DNA of 6,047 bases from Bacteroidia bacterium (GTDB lineage: Bacteria > Bacteroidota > Bacteroidia > NS11-12g > UBA955), in assembly GCA_014376345.1 (NCBI GenBank), contig JACMRS010000125.1:1-6047 (forward strand). Direction: 5' to 3'. Under the pieces are notes generated by a model that was not told the DNA's origin, searched no databases, and saw only the letters and a list, made by a program, of their open reading frames with translations. A program made the translations under genes and the position numbers. Below, one piece after another: positions 1 through 5,870 of the stretch. How positions within the stretch are numbered: position 1 is the first letter of the stretch; each line of letters opens with the position of its first letter.

Positions 1-410
1 ACGGTTCCGATATCTCTGCCATCCATCACCACACCTTTTTTGAAACCCAGTAATTGTTGTCTGGTTACAAGAAATTTTCTTACAGCACTTATTTTACTGA
101 CAGGACTAACAAGATTTGCAACTTTCATAGACCGGATCTCCTTTTCAACATCCACATCATTTAATATAATATGATGAAAGTTTGAGCCTTCGTTATAATC
201 AAATTCTATTTGTAATGTTGGCAAAAGTTCTTCAATCGATTGAAGATCATCAAGACTGATTTTGTTGCGAATAATTGCAAGTGTAACTGCGCGGTACATA
301 GCACCACTGTCTATAAAAAGATAACTCAGTTCTGATGCTATGGCTTTGGCAAGAGTGCCTTTGCCGCAACTTGAATGTCCATCAATCGCTATATTAATAC
401 TTTGCGACAT
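1..410 (-). CDS. cmk: Cytidylate kinase (CMP/dCMP kinase), C-terminal part cut off by window edge
   Basis: Cytoplasmic nucleotide kinase that transfers phosphate from ATP to CMP or dCMP in pyrimidine nucleotide synthesis and salvage. Translating the minus strand from the ATG at 410-408 gives 136 complete residues before the window ends; the family is usually about 220-230 residues, so roughly 60% is present. Visible motifs are the P-loop GHSSCGKGT at residues 11-19 (Lys17 the phosphate-binding lysine), the CMP-binding segment DSGAMYRAVT at 34-43, and DGRDIGT at 130-136, running off the edge. The SSCGK form of the P-loop is typical of Bacteroidota enzymes, from memory. The start lies 2 nt after the stop of the cysteine desulfurase gene (TAATTATG), so translational coupling is likely. 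No Shine-Dalgarno is visible. The reading frame is intact as far as it can be seen. Confidence 0.95.
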   Translation of the reverse strand, partial: MSQSINIAIDGHSSCGKGTLAKAIASELSYLFIDSGAMYRAVTLAIIRNKISLDDLQSIEELLPTLQIEFDYNEGSNFHHIILNDVDVEKEIRSMKVANLVSPVSKISAVRKFLVTRQQLLGFKKGVVMDGRDIGT

Positions 411-412
411 AA

Positions 413-1558
413 TTATGCATTTAGTACGCCTGCAGGCTTCAGTAATTCCTGAATCTGAGATAGTACATAATCAACTTCTTCTTTAGTATTATATTTTCCA
501 AAGGAAAATCTGACAGGTGTATGATCCAGATTTTTTCCGATAGCTCTGATAACATGAGATCCTTTATTAGAACCTGAAGTGCAGGCACTTCCTCCGGAAA
601 CTGCAATACCACGAAGATCAAATCCAAACAAAAGCATTTCGTTTAAATCAGAAGGAGGGAAGGCTACATTTAAAACTGTATACAGACTTTTTTCCTCAGG
701 GTTGCCATTAAATTTAATTTCCGGAAACTGATCTTTCAGACATTCAATCATATAAGTTTTAACAGCCTGTATTTGTGCTGATTTAGTTTCACATTCCCGC
801 ATACATATTTCGAATGCTTTGGCCATGCCAACTATACCATAAATGTTTTCAGTGCCACCCCGAAGGTCGCGCTCCTGAGAACCACCTGTAATCAATGGTT
901 GTATTTTTAATTTTTTGCTGATGTATAAAAATCCAACGCCTTTCGGTCCGTTAAATTTATGTGCTGCTCCGGTTGCAAAATCAACCGGCATGTTCTCAAG
1001 GTCCATTTTATAATGTCCCATTGTCTGCACAGTGTCGCTATGAAAATAAGCGTTGTGTTTTTTGCAAAGTTCACCTGTTTTGGTAATATCTAAAAGTGCG
1101 CCAATTTCATTGTTAGCATGCATCAGACTTACTAATGAACCAGGAAATTCAATGAGTAATCTTTCTAAATCTGAAAGATCAATATGTCCTTCAGAAGTCA
1201 CTTTTACAAAATGCATTTTTACAATACCTTTCTTGTCAAGTTCCTCTGCAGTATGAAGTACAGCGTGATGTTCTGTTGGTGAAGTGATAATATTTTTAAT
1301 GCCAAGACTTTCAACACCGCACCTGATTGCGAAATTGTCTGCTTCTGTGCCACCGCTTGTAAAACAAATTTCTCCGGGAGTGACATTCAGTAAAGCAGCA
1401 ATAGTTTTTCTGCTCTGCTCGAGAAGCGCTTTAACTTTTCTGCCATAGCTGTGAGAAGAAGAAGGGTTTCCGAAATCTTCGCGCATCACAGGGATCATTG
1501 TCTCAAGAACTTCAGGATCAATGGGTGTTGTGGCGGCATTATCGAAATATACTTTCAT
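413..1558 (-). CDS. Group I (NifS/IscS-type) cysteine desulfurase, PLP-dependent
   Basis: A 381-residue class V aminotransferase-fold enzyme that removes sulfur from L-cysteine, giving alanine and an enzyme persulfide for Fe-S cluster assembly or tRNA thiolation. The key sites are all present: the TEHHAV segment at 96-101 with His98 stacking on PLP, HSDTVQ at 173-178 with Asp175 and Gln178, the PLP Schiff-base Lys201 in AAHKFNGPKG, and the persulfide Cys326 in SGGSACTSG followed by the longer lobe typical of group I. Length is normal (about 380-400). The N-terminus MKVYFDNAATTP is the standard family start, which fixes the ATG. It begins 4 nt after the ureohydrolase stop and ends 2 nt before cmk. 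No IscU, IscA, mnmA or suf gene is in view, so I infer nothing firm about the sulfur acceptor. A role in tRNA thiolation is possible, since Bacteroidota commonly build clusters with SUF. I leave the symbol blank because iscS and nifS cannot be told apart here. Confidence 0.95.
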   Translation of the reverse strand: MKVYFDNAATTPIDPEVLETMIPVMREDFGNPSSSHSYGRKVKALLEQSRKTIAALLNVTPGEICFTSGGTEADNFAIRCGVESLGIKNIITSPTEHHAVLHTAEELDKKGIVKMHFVKVTSEGHIDLSDLERLLIEFPGSLVSLMHANNEIGALLDITKTGELCKKHNAYFHSDTVQTMGHYKMDLENMPVDFATGAAHKFNGPKGVGFLYISKKLKIQPLITGGSQERDLRGGTENIYGIVGMAKAFEICMRECETKSAQIQAVKTYMIECLKDQFPEIKFNGNPEEKSLYTVLNVAFPPSDLNEMLLFGFDLRGIAVSGGSACTSGSNKGSHVIRAIGKNLDHTPVRFSFGKYNTKEEVDYVLSQIQELLKPAGVLNA

Positions 1559-1562
1559 AAAA

Positions 1563-2459
1563 TTATTGAAATCCGTTTTCGCTGTTTATGTAACAAAGAA
1601 TTTTATAGGCAAGTTTGGCGCAGTTGAATTGTGTCAGAATTTCACCTTCTTTCGGGGCGCATTCTACAATATCAAAACCAATTATTTTTCTTGCTTTAAC
1701 TACTTTTTTAAGAAATCTAAGTCCTTGTCCCCATTCCAGTCCGCCCGGCTCAGCTGTACCAACTGCAGGCATTACACTTGGATCGAAACCATCTGCATCA
1801 ATGCTGATGTAAACTTTTTCGCCAAGTTTTTCAATACAAGCATCCATCCATTTGTCATCCCTGTCGAGCATGTGAGCATACCAGGTATTTATTATTGGTG
1901 ATGATTTTATAAGATCTGCTTCTTGTTTACACTGTGCTCGTATTCCAATCTGGCAAAGTGGCACACCAAGTTCATGAACCCTTGCCATTACACTGGCATG
2001 TGAATAGGGATTGTCATGATATTCTAAGCGCAAATCTGAATGAGCATCAATTTGTAATAAAGTAAATTCTGTATGTTGCTTTTTTAAAGCTTTAACAAAA
2101 CCAAGAGTGACAGTATGTTCGGCACCAAATGAAACAACAAATTTATTGTTGTCAAGATGGGTCGATGTTTCTGATTCAATGTAATTAATAGCAGCCTCGT
2201 CTGTTAAGTCTGTAAAATCAAGTTCAGGCATAGTTGCAATACCGAAATTCTTGAAAGCTTCGCTATCAGTTTCTTCGTCGTAAAACTCAACAAAATGAGA
2301 TGCTTCTACCATTGCTTTAGGCCCGAATTTAGAGCCTTGAAGATAAGAAGATGTATATTCGTAGGGTACCTGTTGAATAACAACTTTAGAAGATTCATAA
2401 TTGAAAAATTCCGGCTCTGAGATGCCCAGAAAGTTTTCTTCTGTTGGTAACGATTTCAT
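1563..2459 (-). CDS. speB: Agmatinase/arginase-family ureohydrolase (probable agmatinase)
   Basis: A 298-residue cytoplasmic dimanganese hydrolase of the ureohydrolase family, which splits a guanidino compound into urea and an amine; agmatine to putrescine is the usual assignment for this size. The metal-binding set is complete: His115 in FGAEHTVTLG (111-120), Asp138, His140 and Asp142 in DAHSD, and Asp221 and Asp223 in SIDADGFDP (219-227), followed by GTAEPGGLEW. Two positions differ mildly from the textbook motifs: GAEH replaces GGDH or GGEH, and TAEPGG replaces TPEPGG. Neither removes a metal ligand. Substrate specificity cannot be read from sequence alone, so arginase, formiminoglutamase or another guanidino substrate remains possible. 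The ATG is preceded by a run of eight A, a typical Bacteroidota start context. It lies 67 nt after efp and its TAA is 4 nt before the cysteine desulfurase ATG. I see no strong promoter in the 67-nt gap, so co-transcription with efp is likely. Confidence 0.88.
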   Translation of the reverse strand: MKSLPTEENFLGISEPEFFNYESSKVVIQQVPYEYTSSYLQGSKFGPKAMVEASHFVEFYDEETDSEAFKNFGIATMPELDFTDLTDEAAINYIESETSTHLDNNKFVVSFGAEHTVTLGFVKALKKQHTEFTLLQIDAHSDLRLEYHDNPYSHASVMARVHELGVPLCQIGIRAQCKQEADLIKSSPIINTWYAHMLDRDDKWMDACIEKLGEKVYISIDADGFDPSVMPAVGTAEPGGLEWGQGLRFLKKVVKARKIIGFDIVECAPKEGEILTQFNCAKLAYKILCYINSENGFQ

Positions 2460-2526
2460 TTTTTTTTGTACTTTGGTTAAGTGGTTTAGTTTATTGAAGG
2501 TCTATCGCTAAATACTTTTACAACAA

Positions 2527-3090
2527 TTATTTTACGCGTTCCATGTATTCTATGGTACGCAAGTCTATTTTTACTTTATCACCAATGTTTACAAACAAAG
2601 GAACTCTGATTTCTGCGCCTGTTGAAACCGTAGCGGGCTTCAAAGTATTAGTTGCTGTGTTGCCTCTTACGCCAGGTTCTGTGTATGTAATTTCTAGCTC
2701 TACGTGGTTTGGTGGTGTAGCGCCGATAGGATTGTCGTCACCTTCAAAAGATACCAGAACCTGCATGCCTTCAATCATAAAAGCAGCGGCGTCTCCAAAC
2801 ATTACTGAAGGTATACCATGTTGCTCAAATGTTTCATTGTCCATGCAAACAAGATTATTGTCTTCTTTGTAAAGATATTGTAACTCACGCACTTCAACCC
2901 TTACTATTTCAACAGATTCACCGGTGCCAAAACGGTATTCAGCAAGTTTACCAGATTTAGCATTCCTCATTTTTGCTTGATAAAAAGCACGAAGATTACC
3001 CGGTGTCCGGTGTATGAATTCTATTATCTGAACAAGCTCGCCGTTATGGCGGATGAATGTTCCATTTGAAAGATCTGCTGCTGTTGACAT
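2527..3090 (-). CDS. efp: Elongation factor P, with Asn at the tip-loop position
   Basis: A 187-residue translation factor that binds between the ribosomal P and E sites and relieves stalling at polyproline stretches. Length is normal for the family. The N-terminal KOW-like domain covers about residues 1-65, followed by two OB-fold domains. Diagnostic segments are DLSNGTFIRHNGELVQIIEF (6-25), TYTEPGVRGNTATNTLKPAT in the middle domain, and the C-terminal ending GDKVKIDLRTIEYMERVK. The odd point is the tip loop: residues 28-36 read RTPGNLRAF where E. coli EF-P has VKPGKGQAF, so Asn32 replaces the lysine that is beta-lysylated in E. coli or the arginine that is rhamnosylated in Pseudomonas. No epmA, epmB or earP gene is in view. 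The start ATG is preceded by an A/T-rich leader with no Shine-Dalgarno, and a candidate -7 box lies 23-30 nt upstream. It is probably the first gene of the block leading through the ureohydrolase and cysteine desulfurase to cmk. Confidence 0.96.
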   Translation of the reverse strand: MSTAADLSNGTFIRHNGELVQIIEFIHRTPGNLRAFYQAKMRNAKSGKLAEYRFGTGESVEIVRVEVRELQYLYKEDNNLVCMDNETFEQHGIPSVMFGDAAAFMIEGMQVLVSFEGDDNPIGATPPNHVELEITYTEPGVRGNTATNTLKPATVSTGAEIRVPLFVNIGDKVKIDLRTIEYMERVK

Positions 3091-3112
3091 TGTTATTTAT
3101 TTACTTAAGGTG

Positions 3113-3120
3113 CAAAAATA
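3113..3120 (-). promoter_or_regulatory. Candidate -7 promoter box for efp
   Basis: On the minus strand this reads TATTTTTG, an exact match to the TAnnTTTG -7 consensus of the Bacteroidota primary sigma factor. It would place a transcription start roughly 15-20 nt before the efp ATG, a short A-rich leader. Against it, I find no TTG-type -33 element at the expected spacing of about 19-21 nt upstream, and an AT-rich genome gives such matches by chance. It is plausible because it sits in the only sizeable gap in front of the housekeeping block. Confidence 0.35.
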
Positions 3121-3185
3121 AGACAAAATCCCCGCAGTTTCTATATGATGTTTAAGGTTATAGTTGATTGGTATTTTGGGCGTGC

Positions 3186-3241
3186 CCTCGTTTGTGCAAA
3201 ATAATATTTACGAAATAATTAATCTGGAGGCACAAACGAGG
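3186..3241. repeat. 12-bp perfect inverted repeat with a nested stem (intergenic palindrome)
   Basis: The left arm CCTCGTTTGTGC (3186-3197) is the exact reverse complement of the right arm GCACAAACGAGG (3230-3241). Within the 32-nt AT-rich spacer, TATTT (3205-3209) can pair with AAATA (3213-3217) around a 3-nt loop, so the whole element folds as an interrupted hairpin on either strand. A competing 6-bp pair exists between CTGGAG (3224-3229) and CTCCAG (3247-3252). No T-run follows the stem in the direction of transcription, so it does not look like a standard intrinsic terminator for the cytochrome gene upstream. I infer a dispersed repeat or a processing or protective structure; copy number in the genome cannot be judged from this window. 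Confidence 0.7.
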
Positions 3242-3255
3242 TCAGGCTCCAGCCA

Positions 3256-3289
3256 CTCGCTTCCACGCATAGAAAAAATGCGAGGCGAG
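3256..3289. repeat. Second hairpin beside the palindrome
   Basis: CTCGC (3256-3260) pairs with GCGAG (3285-3289), and inside it CGCAT (3266-3270) pairs with ATGCG (3278-3282) around the 7-nt loop AGAAAAA. The two 5-bp stems are separated by an asymmetric internal loop (5 nt against 2 nt). It is GC-richer than the flanking DNA and only 14 nt from the 12-bp inverted repeat, so the two may form one composite element. On the transcribed minus strand the T-run is in the loop and not after the stem, which argues against an intrinsic terminator. Confidence 0.5.
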
Positions 3290-3381
3290 CTCAAACAATG
3301 GCAGTATCCTTCACGCGGGTTTAATATTTATTATTAATTGCGGACAAACAAATGTGTTCGGCTACTACTTACTAAATCATT

Positions 3382-4782
3382 CTATAAAGATTCCAAAAAC
3401 CGCATCAGGTTTTCTCTGTCTTCTTTACTGAGTTTGGTAAACTTTACTCTCGTTCCTTCTGCTTCACCACCATGCCACAAAATTGCTTCGATAAAACTTC
3501 TTGCCCTGCCGTCATGAAGGAAAAAATTATTTCCGTTTATTCTGTTTGTTAAGCCAAGACCCCACAATGGCGGCGTTCTCCACTCATTGCCATTTGCTTC
3601 AAACTCTGATCTGTGATCTGCAAGTCCTTCACCCATATCATGCAAAAGTAAATCAGAATATGGCCTTACAACTAAATTTGAGAGTGGACCAAAGCTCACG
3701 TCTGTTCGTGTAGTTTGCACATCGGCGTGGCATTTAATACAGCCTGTACTTCGGAATATTTTTGATCCGGCAATAACATTTAAGTCATTCACATTTCTTC
3801 TTGCAGGTACTGCAAGCGTGCGCATATAAAATGTTAAAGCATTAACAAATGAATCCGGAATGTCTATAGCACTCGTTTCTGATAATGCAGACATTTGTGG
3901 TTGACCAATAGCATTTTTAAAAGGAAAAATATGAGAGGTAACACCGATATCTTCGTTTAGCGCCTTAGCAACTTGTCCGATAATATCAGGTGTGCTTGCT
4001 TTCCAACCCAGTCTTCCCAAGGCCACAGTTTTTTTATTATAGTCCCAAACATAATTTGGACGGCCGGAAATACCATCGACATTGTTGTCGTTGGCATCTG
4101 CATTTCTAAGTATTGAAGATTCACTAATACTTTCCAGAATTCCAATTCCAAATGTTGGCCTCGACATCCTTGCAGACAATAAATATCCTGCAGGCAATGG
4201 TTTGTATGGATTATTAATAGAATAAACAGGTTCTCTCAATTCTACTTTAGTGCCGTCGGCAAGAGTAATTATAGTGTAAACCCAGGTAACTGAAATAGTG
4301 GCTTCTGGAGCAGCTCCTGCTATGGCTCTGTCCTGAAATTGTAAGCCAAATCCAGGAAGTGGATTTGGTCCGCCGTTAATATCGTTTCCGGGTAAACTTG
4401 TTTTCAAAAAAATACTTTGTGAAACAGAAGAAGTATTAAATGGCGTTCCCCTTCCTTCATTTACATGGCATCTGTTGCAACTTATATTGTTAAATATTGG
4501 TCCGAGACCACCATGCCCTGCCAGTGATGAAGGTGAAGTTACAAAACTCTGACCGAAAAGTTTGTCTCCAAAATCATGAAAACGCATTTCAGCCTCTGTA
4601 AGTCCCGGAATAACTTGTCCGAAGGCTGAAGAAGATTCGTCAAAAACTGTAGCTGCATCTGCACTGAGTCTTTCATCAAGGAGGGCATCGTCAAACTCTC
4701 CAGGTTTTTTACACGCGCCAATTCCCCAAAGCAATATAATTATTGCTGATATTCCAATTTTTATATAAATAGATGACTTCAA
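3382..4782 (-). CDS. Di-heme c-type cytochrome lipoprotein, DUF1111 / DHOR family (putative peroxidase or thiol oxidoreductase)
   Basis: A 466-residue exported protein. Residues 1-24 form a lipoprotein signal (charged start, hydrophobic 9-19, lipobox IGAC with Cys24), so the mature protein is membrane-anchored outside the cytoplasm. Two c-type heme sites are present, CNRCH at 102-106 and CIKCH at 348-352. Other segments I recognise from the di-heme oxidoreductase family are LGPIFNN before the first heme, YSDLLLHDMGEGLADH (375-390) with Met383 as a possible distal heme ligand, WRTPPLWGLG (401-410) and FLHDGRARSFIEAILWHGGEA (421-441). The family is related to MauG/CcpA di-heme peroxidases; 'thiol oxidoreductase' is its common database label, and the true substrate is unknown. 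The start codon is TTG: a stop lies four codons upstream in frame, no ATG is available near the signal peptide, and TTG gives a good lipoprotein signal. It follows the imelysin gene by 17 nt and is probably co-transcribed with it. Length is normal and the frame intact. Confidence 0.92.
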   Translation of the reverse strand: MKSSIYIKIGISAIIILLWGIGACKKPGEFDDALLDERLSADAATVFDESSSAFGQVIPGLTEAEMRFHDFGDKLFGQSFVTSPSSLAGHGGLGPIFNNISCNRCHVNEGRGTPFNTSSVSQSIFLKTSLPGNDINGGPNPLPGFGLQFQDRAIAGAAPEATISVTWVYTIITLADGTKVELREPVYSINNPYKPLPAGYLLSARMSRPTFGIGILESISESSILRNADANDNNVDGISGRPNYVWDYNKKTVALGRLGWKASTPDIIGQVAKALNEDIGVTSHIFPFKNAIGQPQMSALSETSAIDIPDSFVNALTFYMRTLAVPARRNVNDLNVIAGSKIFRSTGCIKCHADVQTTRTDVSFGPLSNLVVRPYSDLLLHDMGEGLADHRSEFEANGNEWRTPPLWGLGLTNRINGNNFFLHDGRARSFIEAILWHGGEAEGTRVKFTKLSKEDRENLMRFLESL

Positions 4783-4799
4783 CTTGATTCGTTTTTATA

Positions 4800-5870
4800 T
4801 TAGTCTGTTACATGCAAATGAATTAATGGCAATATGCCATTTTCAATATTATTTTTTAAATCATCAAGTGCTGCAATTGTATTGCTGATGTTGGGTCTTT
4901 GTTTAATAATTGCATTGCCAAAAGTAGTATTATAACTACCCAGATTTTGAATGATTGCATTAAATTTAATTATGATATCCTGATCAAGTGATTTATTGTA
5001 TTGTTTTACAAAGTCAGAAATTGATGTTTTAGTTTTCGAATCGTATTTATTCATGTATGCATCCCTTGCACCGATAATATTATTCTTAAAATCTGTAAAC
5101 GAATTTTTACTGAATTGAGATTCTTCAAGTGTTGAATCAAAAGTATTAAATGGTTCTGAAATTTTAGAAGCTCCTACTTCTTCAACAATACCTGTTATTG
5201 CATTTGTTATTTCAAGCAAAGCTGCTTTTTTAGTTGGGTAAGTTGCATTTCCGTTACCGGCGGTAACAAGTTCATTCCTGTAGTTACCTTGGGCCGGATT
5301 CCATTCGGTATACATTTTAGTAGTTATAGTTAAAAGATCAGCACATAAAGCACCGAGATATTCTTTTTCTCTTGCAGTAAAATCAGCAGCCAGCCTGTTT
5401 CCGTTCTTGCCGAAAATAAGATATTCGATGGCGTGAAAGCCTTTAAGAGAAGTTGATAGCGAAGCTACATACGAGGGTGTAAATGTGTTTGAAGTAGCCA
5501 TTACTGAATCAAGGTCAACACTGTTTAAAGGCCAGTCGTCAATGGATGGATCAAGTTCAAGTGTAGCAACCGGACCAAATAAAAAGCACTCTGTAGTTTC
5601 CCATGCTTCACGGGTTCTGAACCAGTCTGCACGAAGGATATTTAGTTTTTCTTGTGTTGATCCTGATATGAAATTATCTGCATCAGATTTCATATATCCT
5701 GCTTCATTTTTTAATGATTCGTATTTTGGAACTACTGTGTTGTCCACGAAATCTGTAATCACTGCTTCATTGCTATAAGATGCAGCGTTATCAGGGCCAG
5801 GATTGTTATCTTTACATGAAAGAATTAATAATGATGCAAGTAAAGTGAAAATAATTAAATTTTTTGTCAT
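4800..5870 (-). CDS. Imelysin-family (peptidase M75-like) lipoprotein
   Basis: A 356-residue exported helical protein. The signal MTKNLIIFTLLASLLILSC (1-19) ends in a lipobox-like ILSC with Cys19 as the lipidation site, followed by a polar linker CKDNNPGPDN. The family signature GxHxxE is seen as GFHAIE at 144-149 (His146, Glu149), and the N-terminal conserved helix is present as FRTREAWETTECFLFGP (84-100). Imelysin-like proteins (IrpA, ICMP, EfeO relatives) are associated with iron acquisition, and the GxHxxE site is thought to bind metal; the peptidase label is historical and activity is doubtful for most members. Its ATG overlaps the Rieske stop (ATGA), indicating translational coupling, and the di-heme cytochrome starts 17 nt downstream. 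Imelysin beside a DUF1111 di-heme protein is a known recurring pair. KDN after the lipid cysteine resembles the acidic surface-export signals of Bacteroidota lipoproteins, so the protein may face outward; that is inference. Confidence 0.9.
   Translation of the reverse strand: MTKNLIIFTLLASLLILSCKDNNPGPDNAASYSNEAVITDFVDNTVVPKYESLKNEAGYMKSDADNFISGSTQEKLNILRADWFRTREAWETTECFLFGPVATLELDPSIDDWPLNSVDLDSVMATSNTFTPSYVASLSTSLKGFHAIEYLIFGKNGNRLAADFTAREKEYLGALCADLLTITTKMYTEWNPAQGNYRNELVTAGNGNATYPTKKAALLEITNAITGIVEEVGASKISEPFNTFDSTLEESQFSKNSFTDFKNNIIGARDAYMNKYDSKTKTSISDFVKQYNKSLDQDIIIKFNAIIQNLGSYNTTFGNAIIKQRPNISNTIAALDDLKNNIENGILPLIHLHVTD

Larger units (their letters stand above)
3091..3381. other. Non-coding gap between the cytochrome gene and efp
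   Basis: This 291-nt stretch holds no convincing gene on either strand. From the cytochrome side it contains a weak stem (CGGACA at 3341-3346 with TGTTCG at 3355-3360, one G-T wobble), an AT-only stem (TTAATA at 3321-3326 with TATTAA at 3332-3337), the two stronger hairpins described separately, and finally the A/T-rich efp leader with its candidate -7 box. The part at about 3178-3320 is richer in G and C than its surroundings. It marks the boundary between the envelope redox genes and the housekeeping block. Confidence 0.8.

Noticed and set aside
1521..1901. 126-codon plus-strand open frame
   Set aside because: It lies antisense across the end of the ureohydrolase gene and the start of the cysteine desulfurase gene, both with complete catalytic motifs; its translation shows no recognisable domain, so it is a shadow frame.
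2460..2467. Run of eight T just before the ureohydrolase gene, considered as an efp terminator tail
   Set aside because: On the transcribed strand it is a run of A directly before the ATG with no stem ahead of it; it fits an A-rich initiation region instead.
2469..2475. TACTTTG resembling a Bacteroidota -7 box between efp and the ureohydrolase
   Set aside because: It is on the plus strand, facing the end of efp where no plus-strand gene exists, and it is one base short of TAnnTTTG.
2543..2872. 109-codon plus-strand open frame
   Set aside because: Fully antisense to efp, whose family assignment is clear; no recognisable motif and no independent start signal.
3145..3204. Short plus-strand frame of 19 codons in the intergenic gap
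   Set aside because: It runs into the left arm of the palindrome, has no supporting start context and is well within chance length.
3341..3360. Possible intrinsic terminator after the cytochrome gene
   Set aside because: The stem is only 6 bp with a G-T wobble and an 8-nt loop, and the minus-strand sequence after it is mixed A/T rather than a T-run.
5485..5778. 97-codon plus-strand open frame
   Set aside because: Antisense to the conserved N-terminal half of the imelysin gene; low-complexity, serine-rich translation with no domain.
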